Of a stretch of 64,000 nucleotides of DNA, positions 23,001 to 31,026 are shown one piece after another. The notes beneath the pieces are model-generated. The model was not told the DNA's origin, ran no database searches, and saw only the letters and a program-made list of their open reading frames with translations. Origin of the DNA: Symsagittifera roscoffensis (taxonomy: Eukaryota; Xenacoelomorpha; Acoela; Convolutidae); contig NC_087065.1 in NCBI RefSeq assembly GCF_963678635.1, positions 59,484,754-59,548,753 of the forward strand, in the 5' to 3' direction. How positions within the stretch are numbered: the first letter of the stretch is position 1; each line of letters opens with the position of its first letter. The position numbers and the translations under genes were made by a program.

Positions 23001-26000
23001 CCAAGTCTACCAAAAGCCGTTGCGCTTTTGGCAGGTGTATATAAATTAACAACATAAAGGTCAACGATCAGTATAGAGGTTAAATGATCAAACAATAATA
23101 CTTTTTACATTCCCCGCGAAAATTTATCTAAAAGCTATTACTTTCGCCTAGCAAGGAAAAAGAAAGTAATTAAGCGCTCGGGTGAATGAACAAGTGGGCT
23201 CGTTGTCCAAGACCCCCAAAGTGGATCTGGATTGCTAGAGACATAATCTTGGTAAAACATCGAGGGCCAAAAGAGCTTATTTCATACTAACAAAAATTTA
23301 ATACACGGTTACAAGGTCGAAGGAACGGGTGACGGTTCGGGAAGGACAGTGCTGACAGGCCCGATGGGCCGGAAGACGTATTCTTTAAGTAATAACACAA
23401 AAGAACAAAAACAAAGCACCTTAGGTCAAATAGCATGCTTTCGTCAGGTAAAATTAAATTTAAGCCAGGTACTATGGACGAGCAAGGAACTGGAGTAGCA
23501 CTGGGGTGAATGAGGCAGTAAGATAGGCAGGGAAGTATCCCCGAAGGCAGGCCAAAATAACAAGCAGTACTAAGATGGATAGATCTAACGGTTATGCAGT
23601 GGTAGCACCCAATGGGCGAAAGTGAACTTTAACGACATTCAAACAAGGTTATGGGGCTCAAATAAAGCTTTAGTGTTATCAAAGTAATCTAAGTTTTTGG
23701 CGTATTATGCGAGCGCTGGCAGTTTATAAGACTCTACAGGCGATGGAATGTTAAGTAGCATTCAACAATACACAGGATACTAGGGTACTAAGAGTTTTAA
23801 AGAGTTTATGAAAGTTTATGATAGCATCAGACTGAAACTCCTACTTCTCAATCGTTTCCCGATTTGCCGCTTTGTTGATTGTCCATCTCCTTAACTCCTC
23901 CAGCGTCATTGGCCGTCCTAGGATTTCTATCGCCGAAATGATAGAGGAAGTGTTCAGCCAGTCTGGGTTAGGTACAGTGTGAGCAGAAGTTGAAGATAAG
24001 GTTTCGGAGGGTAGGCCCGATGGGTCAAATTGAGTGGTACAGACCTCAGGACTAAATTTGACCTTCTTATGAGTAGTATGTTGATCATCTGCTACCGAGG
24101 ACTTTGGATCACTTGGGTAGGCAGGGCTTTTTTCCCGCAAGTGAATTATCGTGGGACGCGAAGATGAAGGTGGTGTTAAGGTTGTCAGGTCTACTAAGTC
24201 GACTTGGTGGCTTTCCATTTCTACGGTAGTTGCTTCTATCGTTGTGTAAGCTGGGGCAGGCCTAGGTGGATTAAATAATGGGCCGTCTTGATCTTCATTT
24301 GTTAAATCGACTACACTGGTAAACACTCTCTGGCCTAGCATCTTGGGAGGCTGTCTAGTTCGCATAGGTCTGGTGTTCTGTAGTGTAAAGATTTCTGATA
24401 ATTTCTTCGAAGGTGGTGATTTCGTTGGAGATGACGCTTTCCTCTTCGCGGTACCGGACAGTTTCGGTTTCTTAGTGGCAAGGTCGGAGTATGGTTGCTT
24501 AGATTCCGCCTCCGCCATGGCGATTGGTTCTACACTAATCTCGGTAAATTCCCGTCCGGGATTCTCCGTAAAAAGCGGCTTTTCTTTAATCGGTTGGTTG
24601 GCCTCCTCCATCGTGTCCAAGAGAACCAACTGTGGGGTCACATGTAGGTCCCTTTCCTTGTCACCAGAATCCAAGTCGATCAGGGGAACCTTATCCGACT
24701 CGACCTTCTGTTCAACATGGTCCGGTATTTCTGGCTTACGATCTGTTCGGTCGGAGATTAGGTGTTCATCGAAATTTGTAGCTTCGAGTAATGTTTTATC
24801 CTTGAGATGTTTTAGCGAAATTAGGTCGCTAGCATTATCGTCTGAAATCTCTTCGTGTGGTTCGATCATCAATCCAGGTTCATTTACGCAACTTTTCCGA
24901 AGGTCGGGTTTACCCGACGGGCTTGATTCTTGGTCACTTTCAAGGCCTATTGGGGTTCTCAATCTCTTCCTCTGTTCTTCTTCCTCTCTGAGAAGAGTTT
25001 CTCTAGAGCTGTTCATGGCCGCGTTTCGTCTCGCAATATCAAGCTCTTCGAATTTCCACTGGAGGTTTCTTTTCTTTTGCGTCGATCTTGAGCTTTTAAA
25101 TCCGACATTTCTCGGCGGTTTTGCAGTTTTCCTCAGTCCTTTAGTCGCATAGAATACAACTAGTTGATCTCGTTTTCTCGGGCTGGGTTTCTTCTGGGTA
25201 CATTTTCTTTTAATGGCTAAATCAGATTTACGTATTATTTTACCATTTTTTAAGGTAACTGTGTGGTCTGACTCCCTAACAATTTCATCCTTGAGTACTC
25301 TATAGAATGGTTCACTTTTCGTTCTATCTTGGACTTTTCGATAAATAATGGTCTTACCCGGCGGGTTATTCAGTATTGAGTCCTTTATGCCCAAGGCATC
25401 TCTCTTTTCTGCCCGAGAAAGCACTTTTACTGGGGATCCAGCACTGGTTGGTACGTATCTCACTGCATTTGAGATATCCTCCGAGGACGATGAGTTTTCG
25501 TCAACATCTCCATCTTCTATATCATCGGGGGCGTCCCAGTCGTGTCTTCAATCTCGGTTCATTAGTTTTTTGCCCTTATCTATGCATAACAAAGTTTTAT
25601 TCCAATCAAGGTTTTTCGAAGAGGGTGATTTGACCAAATTATGCCAGATGGTGTTTGGGGATCTACCAAAATGTGCTTCGAAGGGAGAGCAGTTTAGCGA
25701 CTGTTGAGTTACTGTTCTTAAACATTTTATTATTTTCAAAAGTGCAGATTCTAGCGAAGGTTTTGGACGTTCTTGTGCCATAACCAAGAGTCTTTCCTTA
25801 ATGGTTCTGATTAGACGTTCCACTAGTCCGGTAGCTCTATGATCACCCACTGGGCTAAATATCACTTTTATATTGTGATCGTGGCAGAATTCTCTGACTT
25901 CCTTGGAGATAAAACCAGATCCTTGATCTGTTCTAATGGTTCTAGGTATCCCGTGTAAAGCAATGTATTTACTAAGGAAGTTTATGATAGATTTTGCCGA

Positions 26001-29000
26001 TGTGCTGGATGTTATTTGGGCTGATGGGAATTTTGAAAATCTGTCCACGCACACTAATATGTATTTTTTTGTTCCCCATACTAAAGGTAGCGGACCGGCA
26101 AAATCTAATTCCATTTCTTGATTTGGCTCTTCGACCGTTGGGAGTTTCCCTAGGGTATTGTGTTTTATAAGAGGTTTCAAGTTTTTACCTGCTTTCACGC
26201 ACTCAATACAGTTTTCGCCGTGGACTTGAATTTCACGGTAAATCTTCGGCCACCAGATGTATTGAGTTGCCCGACTTTTCATTGCGAACTGGCCAGGGTG
26301 AGCTTCGTGTAGTCGGTTGAGCATTGTCGATCTTAGGCATGCTGGGATAACTAACCGATTGTCCAGATAAAGACATCCTCCGCTGACATGTAAATTATTT
26401 AAGTACGATTTATAGTAGTTTCCCAGTTGTAGAATATCTTGTTTGCGGTCTTCTTCAATTGCTTTAATTATCTTTTTCAGAACTAGATCTTGTTTTGATA
26501 AGAGGGTCATAAATTTTGAATCAAATATTTCTGGCCAGGAAAAAGGGAATATACTGACTGTTTTCTTTTTACTAGGTGATCTTTTCACGGGATTATCCGA
26601 CGGGTTACTGGTGCTTGGTGTTAAAGAGTCCATGTTTTCATTAGCAATAAGTTCTTTCTGTTGGTTAATTTCAATTTGTTCTGCCATTTCTTTCAGGATG
26701 TTAAAATTCGTAAAAAAGTCGTTTATTTTGCAAGATGAGTCACACTGTTCTGTACGCGAGTGAGAATTTTGGCACACTGAAATGTTGGAATAGTTAGCTA
26801 TCGCTTGGAACGTTTCAGCGGCATTAGCAATTCGTTTCTCACGTTCTATTTCTTGACTGGTCATATGATCTGTTGACTGGCCAATCGTATTGCAGGAAGT
26901 GACGTCATGTGCTAAGAAATGTTGAGAGAATTTATTTCTTATTTGCGACCACGAGTTTCTCGGCATTAGATGATCAAAACCTAGGAGCGTACTAATCTGA
27001 TTTACTGAACCGATAACAAATTTTTCGTCATCCAGAGAAACTGGTACGGGTTCACCCGATGGGTGTCGGGATATATAATCGACGAATCCCATATCTTTAC
27101 CGGGTAAATGTTCGACGGTAAAGTCGAACGGTAGTAGTTTGTCCGCCCAACGGGTGAGACGTGATTGGGCCGTTTTAGTATATTTATCGTCTTTCAGTGC
27201 TCCTATTAAGGCTTTGTGGTCTGTTAAAATTGAGAATTGTTTGCCCAATAGGTAATTTTTGAAATGGTCTAGTGCCCACACTAATCCCAGTAATTCGAGT
27301 TCATTAGTGCTATATTTTAATTCAGCAATATTCAAAATCTGCTAGCGAACGCTACGGTCTTCCAATTCCCACGATGGTCCTGTTCGATGGACGCGCCCAA
27401 TCCTAAATGTGAGGCATCGCATTTTACTCGAGTGTCCAGTTTTACATCGAAATGATGGTTCGTCACCGTATTACAAATTTCTTTCTTGATTTTTTCAAAC
27501 GCTTCCGTGTGTACTGTAGACCACTTAAATGGTTTATTTTTTTGCATAAGTTCTCTAAACGGTGTTGATAGGGATGCTAAGTTTGGTATGAACTTATTAA
27601 TTTGAATAATCGATCCCATTAATGATCTGATATCTTTGATACAGTTTGGTTCCTTCAGGTTTCTGATTGCGTCAGATTTATGTATTAGTGGTGTCGTCCC
27701 TTTTGCGTCGATTTTGAATCCCAACCATTCTATGTTGTGAGTTAAGAATGTGCATTTTTCCCATTTTATGGCTAGTCCCTCGTCATCTAGTGTTTTTAAC
27801 ACGTTAATGACTAGCTTTTTATGTTCCTCCTCGCTACCCACGGTGGCGATTAGGATGTCGTCGAGGTAACAGTGGGTATTTGGTAATTTATCCGTCAAAC
27901 GGTCCATTATGCGTTGAAATTCATTAGGCATATCGCCTAGTCCGTAAAATCCGGTTTTAAAACGGTAGGAACCCGTTACTTCTCCCCCCACGATGTTAAA
28001 ATTACACTGATTACTTGCCTTTTTAGAAAGCGGTATTTGACTGTAGGCGTATTTTAGATCAATTGATGAAAACCAGATGTTTCTTTCATCGTGGCCGCTA
28101 ATCGTAACTGCTACGTTGTCAATTAGTTCGATTAGGTTCGGCATTTGATATCTATTACGAAATATCTGTTTATTTAATAGTTTTGAGTTCAATGCTAGTT
28201 TGATTGATCCGTCCCTTTTTGCTGTGATCAAGATGGGGGAGATAAAACAATCTTCAGAGCATGTAGATAATTTTTCGATGTGTCCGTCTCTTAGTAATTG
28301 ATCAATACATACTTTGACTTTAGGGAGAAGATGGATCGGGATACGTTTCCCTTTCACCTGTATCGGTTTTAACGGTTCGTTAAAATAAGTATTAACTACG
28401 TAATTCTTTGATCTACCCGTTCTTTTTATGAGGTCTGAAAAGTGTTTTGATATGTATGTTTTAAACTCACTTTGAGATGGTGTCTCTTGGCTTTGATCCT
28501 GTTTGTTATCCGATGCGAATTTTATTTGGTTGACGTTTGTCCCAATGGGTGATGCTTTCTGATCTTTCCGTGACTTTGGCCCATTGGGTGGGGGTTGTTT
28601 CTGAAATACTACGATTCCCAGATTCGGTAAAATGTCGTTTCCCAGTAGATTTCTTTCAGCCCCTTCGGTGATGAAAAGTTTTTGGTCGTTAGCCTCCCAT
28701 CCCTTCGATCGGATTCTCACTCGAACTCTTCCAATAATGTTGATTGTACTCCCGAAGCCCTGGTATGCTTTCTTTGTTCTTTCGTCCACAGATTCTAGTT
28801 TTAAAAATCTATCTCGTATCTTCAATTCGTGTAGTAGGTCTTTTTTCATGAAAGAAACTGGACTTGCTGAGTCGATTTGAATTTCGGTATAGTACGGGTT
28901 GAAATTTCCCAGAGATACTTTTAGTGTCTTTTTCAATTCTAGTCCTTCATGGTTGAATACTGTTCTCACTCCGCGCTCTATTTTGTCTTCTACAGCATTT

Positions 29001-31026
29001 ATTTGGCTATCTGTGTCTACAGCTAGAACTAAGAAATCGTCTAAGTTGACCTCAAATTCGGGATTTTCCTGCGGGTTGGCCCGGGTATTTTCGTTTTCTT
29101 GAGGTACTCGATTCTGTTCGACGATGTTCGTTTGTGTTCTTGCTGAACTCCTGCAATGTTTAGCAAAATGTCCTTTGCGTCCGCACGTATTGCAGTTTCT
29201 ATCTCTGGCGGGGCATGTGATTAAATGTCCTTTTTTGAATTGCTGACCACAGTTGCGGCATTTGTTATTTTCAACGGTGTTTAGGGTTGGTTCATTCTTT
29301 ACGTATTGTGGTCCTGGTACTGCGTTATAAGTTGGGAATTTTAAGTACTGTTGATGGATTTTAGTACCTTTTTCGTGGACTAATACTTAAGATAGTACGT
29401 TTTCTGGGGTCAAGTATTCTATGCATAGTTTCTTTTGGATCTCGACATTTCTCTTGTTTGTGATGAAAATGTCTCTTACTAATTCTGACTCGAGTTCCCC
29501 CAGTTTACAATTTTTTGCCAGTTCAGAAAGTATTTCGTGGCATTTTTCTAAGGACTCATGTTCTTTCTGACTTCGGCCAAAAAATTTAAATCTTTCGTAT
29601 GTTAGGTTTGTAGTGATCGTGAAGGTAGTTTTTAGTAGTTCCCAAAATTCTGCGAAATTGATATCCAGAATTCTTTTGCCAGGGTTTTTAGGAGAGAAGC
29701 TTTTCTGTCCCTCTTTTCCGAGTGCTAGGTATAACTGTGATTTTAGCTTCTTGTCTATATCTCCGATTTGGAGTCCGTTGAATTTTGCGTTATCTTCCGC
29801 CCTTCTCCTTCTCACTTCTTCGTTATAATTTTGTACTGCTATTCTGTGGTGTTCTTCTTTTTCGGCCCGACGGGCTTGGTCATCAGACGGGTCCGGTGGT
29901 TCTACCGTAGGGTAAGTTAGTTCGTTTCTTGTCGGTGGGTTAATTACATCTTCGATGTCTACGGAATCTTTCGCAATAATTGTCAATTGAAACTTTTCCG
30001 ACCACCTTTCCCAGTCGTGTTGGTTATCGTTTGATGAGTTGTTCCAAAAAAACTCTAGTCCTCGTAGGTTCGATTCGTTAGACTGCGCCATGTTAAAAAA
30101 AATTAGGATAACACTCGTAGATGATTAAGAGTGGCAACTTAAACTAAGACTAGATTAAGACTAAGGTTGGTTAAGATTCCTACGATAAATGTAGGCTTTT
30201 ATTTAAGACTAAATAAAAGACGGTGATGCTAACTAAAGTAAGAGATGTTTAAAAGATTGAATTAGTTCCGGTTGATTCGTTGCATATAAAAGATAGTGCG
30301 CAAATTCCAAGTCTACCAAAAGCCGTTGCGCTTTTGGCAGGTGTATATAAATTAACAACATAAAGGTCAACGATCAGTATAGAGGTTAAATGATCAAACA
30401 ATAATAATGAGACAAGCCGCGACTGGGCATAAACAAGAAAATACTGCGTTTTGCAGTTTTTTTCTCTCAAAAAACTTAATTGTGTGTCTTAGTTTCCAAT
30501 TAAGTTTTTTTTATAGCAGCTCAAAAATTGCGCCAAATTACACAAGACAAATATATTTATATATTTTAAAAAATCAAAGTAAACTGTTTTTCATCTGACA
30601 AAATTTGATTTCTTAGGAAATATGGACAGACATCACTATGAAATTTTTGACGACTTCGGAGAAGACGGATTCATCTTACACTTGGATCAGGGCAAGGCAT
30701 TCGGCAAACATTCCAGTGACGAACTCTCCATCCTCGCTCCTCTGAGCCAGTGCTGCAAAATAAGGTGGAAAACGTGGCTGGTGCTTCTGGAGATCACAAA
30801 AACTTCGAATGGAAAAATAGGAGATCTTTTGCACGATTCTCTGGAAGAAGATCTTCTAAGTCCGGTTTTGAAGCCAGAGTATTATGCAGCATTGGATCGG
30901 AGGTTGAAGATAATCATGAAGGAGATTCAAACTTGTATAGACAATAATAGTCCTCAAGATATATTTGATCATCATTTTGGCCAGCAATTCCAAAAGTTCT
31001 TTCAACGCCGTCATGCAGTAATGTGA
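19035..31026 (+). CDS. FAM20C: FAM20C-like Golgi secretory-pathway protein kinase (3 exons)
   Basis: Exons are 19035-20035, 22408-22550 and 30617-31026, joined at GT-AG introns in matching phases, giving 517 aa. A signal-anchor segment at residues 23-43 predicts a type II Golgi/secreted protein. The kinase domain shows the LKPM lysine (K212), the ERHNAE motif (from 233), a cysteine-rich insert (CFHGTCDYYC, residues 287-296), the catalytic Asp in NMDRHHYE (D385) and the metal-binding Asp in HLDQG (D405, 20 residues later as in FAM20C). The C-terminus has DELSILAPLSQCCKIR and ALDRRLK. The HPYRRSYTK junction and NMDRHHYE favour the FAM20A/C branch over FAM20B. Family members phosphorylate secreted proteins at Ser-x-Glu in the Golgi. 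Intron 2 holds an antisense LTR retrotransposon. The start ATG is supported by an in-frame TGA 24 bp upstream. Recognition is from family motifs, and exon joins are inferred rather than seen in RNA. Confidence 0.93.
20036..22407. other. FAM20C intron 1 (2.4 kb)
   Basis: No other gene is visible. About 20548-21300 is a dispersed repeat also found near 38560-39010 (shared GCAACAACAATGAAAG-like and AAGCCGACAA-rich wording). It contains a tRNA-like minus-strand segment near 21165-21250 with the B-box-like GGTTCGAATCTGACC, probably a SINE relic. Small ORFs at 21593-21841 and 22134-22358 (-) have no recognised domain. Confidence 0.5.
22408..22550 (+). CDS. FAM20C: FAM20C-like exon 2
   Basis: It follows acceptor AATCATAG and encodes SYTKSNQEAWVKDTTYC through FDITDLAIYDFLIG. 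It ends ATCG|GTAAGA with one base carried into exon 3. The alternative acceptor at ACCAG (22429) would put an early TGA in frame, so the upstream one is preferred. It also restores the conserved RRSYTK junction. Confidence 0.92.
22551..22781. other. FAM20C intron 2, left flank of the LTR element
   Basis: Plain intron sequence between the exon 2 donor and the retrotransposon. The four bases before the LTR (GTAA) differ by one from those after the other LTR (ATAA), so no perfect target-site duplication is visible. Confidence 0.6.
22782..23094 (-). repeat. 3' LTR of the gypsy-type element
   Basis: It is 313 bp, starting TGTT and ending AACA on the plus strand (4-bp terminal inverted repeat). 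In the element's sense it has a TATA-like TTTATATA in U3 (about 23040) and an AATAAA near 22890. On the opposite strand, the FAM20C sense, an AATAAA also occurs at about 22875. Six further bases (ATAATA) are shared beyond the AACA end, so the exact boundary is uncertain. Confidence 0.9.
23095..23840 (-). other. Retrotransposon 3' non-coding region
   Basis: It lies between the last ORF stop (23841) and the 3' LTR. A purine-rich tract on the minus strand at 23101-23115 (GGGGAATGTAAAAAG) is the likely polypurine primer site. It contains two copies of the GC-rich palindrome, at 23358-23370 and 23609-23617. No ORF of note. Confidence 0.6.
23841..25547 (-). pseudogene. Integrase C-terminal module plus long basic/acidic extension
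   Basis: Reading resumes in the integrase frame just after a TGA at 25548-25550 (context GAT TGA AGA). The first ~110 codons include an acidic DDIEDGDVDE stretch and a segment like the GPY/F integrase C-terminal fold (YRKVQDRTKSEPFYRVL, then VTLKNGKIIRKSDL). The remaining ~430 residues are charged, Ser/Pro/Thr-rich and low in complexity (KRKASSPTKSPPSKK, a coiled-coil-like LLREEEEQRKRL). No chromodomain, membrane segment or envelope feature is recognisable. This tail is much longer than a usual integrase end. The ORF from GTG at 25463 to 23841 is 540 codons. Confidence 0.7.
25548..27335 (-). pseudogene. RNase H C-terminal part and integrase of the gypsy-type pol
   Basis: The first residues (ELKYSTNELELLGLVWALDHF, TDHKAL) continue RNase H after a frameshift. 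A linker of nearly 200 residues follows. Integrase then has the zinc-binding HEAH...CIEC (343-379) and a D,D35E triad: D411 in MELDFAG, D470 in RTDQGSG, E506 in GLVERL. The overlap with the upstream frame is four bases (27332-27335). A T-run of four in TTTTGAATATT marks where one base appears to be missing, because both protein parts are otherwise contiguous. It ends at a TGA beyond which the frame stays open. Confidence 0.9.
27332..29386 (-). pseudogene. Zinc knuckles, protease, reverse transcriptase and RNase H start (pol)
   Basis: The frame is open from just after the gag TAA. It first encodes two zinc knuckles (about 29153-29260): an irregular CX2CX7HX3C and a canonical CX2CX4HX4C (CNTCGRKGHFAKHC). 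From the GTG at 28969 (545 codons) come an aspartic protease with DSASPVS at residue 33 (Ala where Gly is usual), then RT with SSIDLKYAYSQI and catalytic YLDD at 368-371, and the RNase H start KCDASHLGLGASI at 517. It stops at a TGA produced by the frameshift at 27332. Because knuckles precede protease with no extra stop, gag and pol form one frame interrupted once. Confidence 0.92.
29387..30091 (-). CDS. Gag capsid-type protein of the gypsy element
   Basis: 234 codons starting MAQSNESNLRG and ending in TAA at 29387-29389. It is charged and helical, with a Gag-like central region (LYLALGKEGQKSFSPKNP, FAEFWELLKTTF, FKFFGRSQKEHESLEKCHEIL) typical of retrotransposon capsid domains. Zinc knuckles lie beyond the stop in the same frame, so functional Gag would require read-through, or the TAA is a mutation. 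The ATG uses the last base of the 5' LTR and the first two bases of the primer-binding site, so there is almost no leader. Confidence 0.85.
   Translation of the reverse strand: MAQSNESNLRGLEFFWNNSSNDNQHDWERWSEKFQLTIIAKDSVDIEDVINPPTRNELTYPTVEPPDPSDDQARRAEKEEHHRIAVQNYNEEVRRRRAEDNAKFNGLQIGDIDKKLKSQLYLALGKEGQKSFSPKNPGKRILDINFAEFWELLKTTFTITTNLTYERFKFFGRSQKEHESLEKCHEILSELAKNCKLGELESELVRDIFITNKRNVEIQKKLCIEYLTPENVLS
30081..30090 (-). promoter_or_regulatory. tRNA primer-binding site
   Basis: Immediately inside the 5' LTR, the minus strand reads TGGCGCAGTC, complementary to a tRNA 3' end GACTGCGCCA. That acceptor end fits tRNA-Ser as known from insects and as used by the 17.6/297 group; this is recalled, not searched. 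The site doubles as the first gag codons. Confidence 0.75.
30091..30400 (-). repeat. 5' LTR of the gypsy-type element
   Basis: 310 bp and almost identical to the 3' LTR. It lacks 3 bp of the CAT present there and differs at three A/G positions. It carries the same TATA-like and AATAAA signals in the element's sense. Confidence 0.9.
30401..30616. other. FAM20C intron 2, right flank of the LTR element
   Basis: AT-rich sequence between the LTR and the exon 3 acceptor (GATTTCTTAG). No other feature is seen. Confidence 0.5.
30617..31026 (+). CDS. FAM20C: FAM20C-like exon 3 with the catalytic C-lobe
   Basis: Acceptor CTTAG|GA completes the glycine codon of IGNMDRHHYE. It carries both catalytic aspartates (D385, D405) and the conserved C-terminal helices, and ends HAVM-TGA. 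If the intronic retrotransposon disturbs splicing, loss of this exon would abolish kinase activity. Confidence 0.93.

Larger units (their letters stand above)
22782..30400 (-). mobile_element. Ty3/gypsy-type LTR retrotransposon inside FAM20C intron 2
   Basis: The element is bounded by two LTRs (22782-23094 and 30091-30400) that differ by three A/G transitions and one 3-bp indel, so insertion was recent. It lies antisense to FAM20C. The order on the minus strand is 5' LTR, primer-binding site, gag with two zinc knuckles, protease, reverse transcriptase, RNase H, integrase, a long C-terminal extension, a roughly 740-bp 3' region and 3' LTR. PR-RT-RH-INT order defines Ty3/gypsy. This copy is broken by an in-frame TAA after gag, a one-base frameshift in RNase H and a TGA near the integrase end. 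It is therefore non-autonomous as it stands, unless the first stop is read through. Confidence 0.95.

Noticed and set aside
24343-25152. Plus-strand 269-codon ORF
   Set aside because: Antisense shadow of the retrotransposon C-terminal extension. It has no recognisable domain, and the minus-strand frame is continuous with integrase.
27332-27335. Programmed frameshift between the two pol frames
   Set aside because: The shift falls in the middle of RNase H, where a programmed event would be unexpected. A missing T in a T-run explains it.
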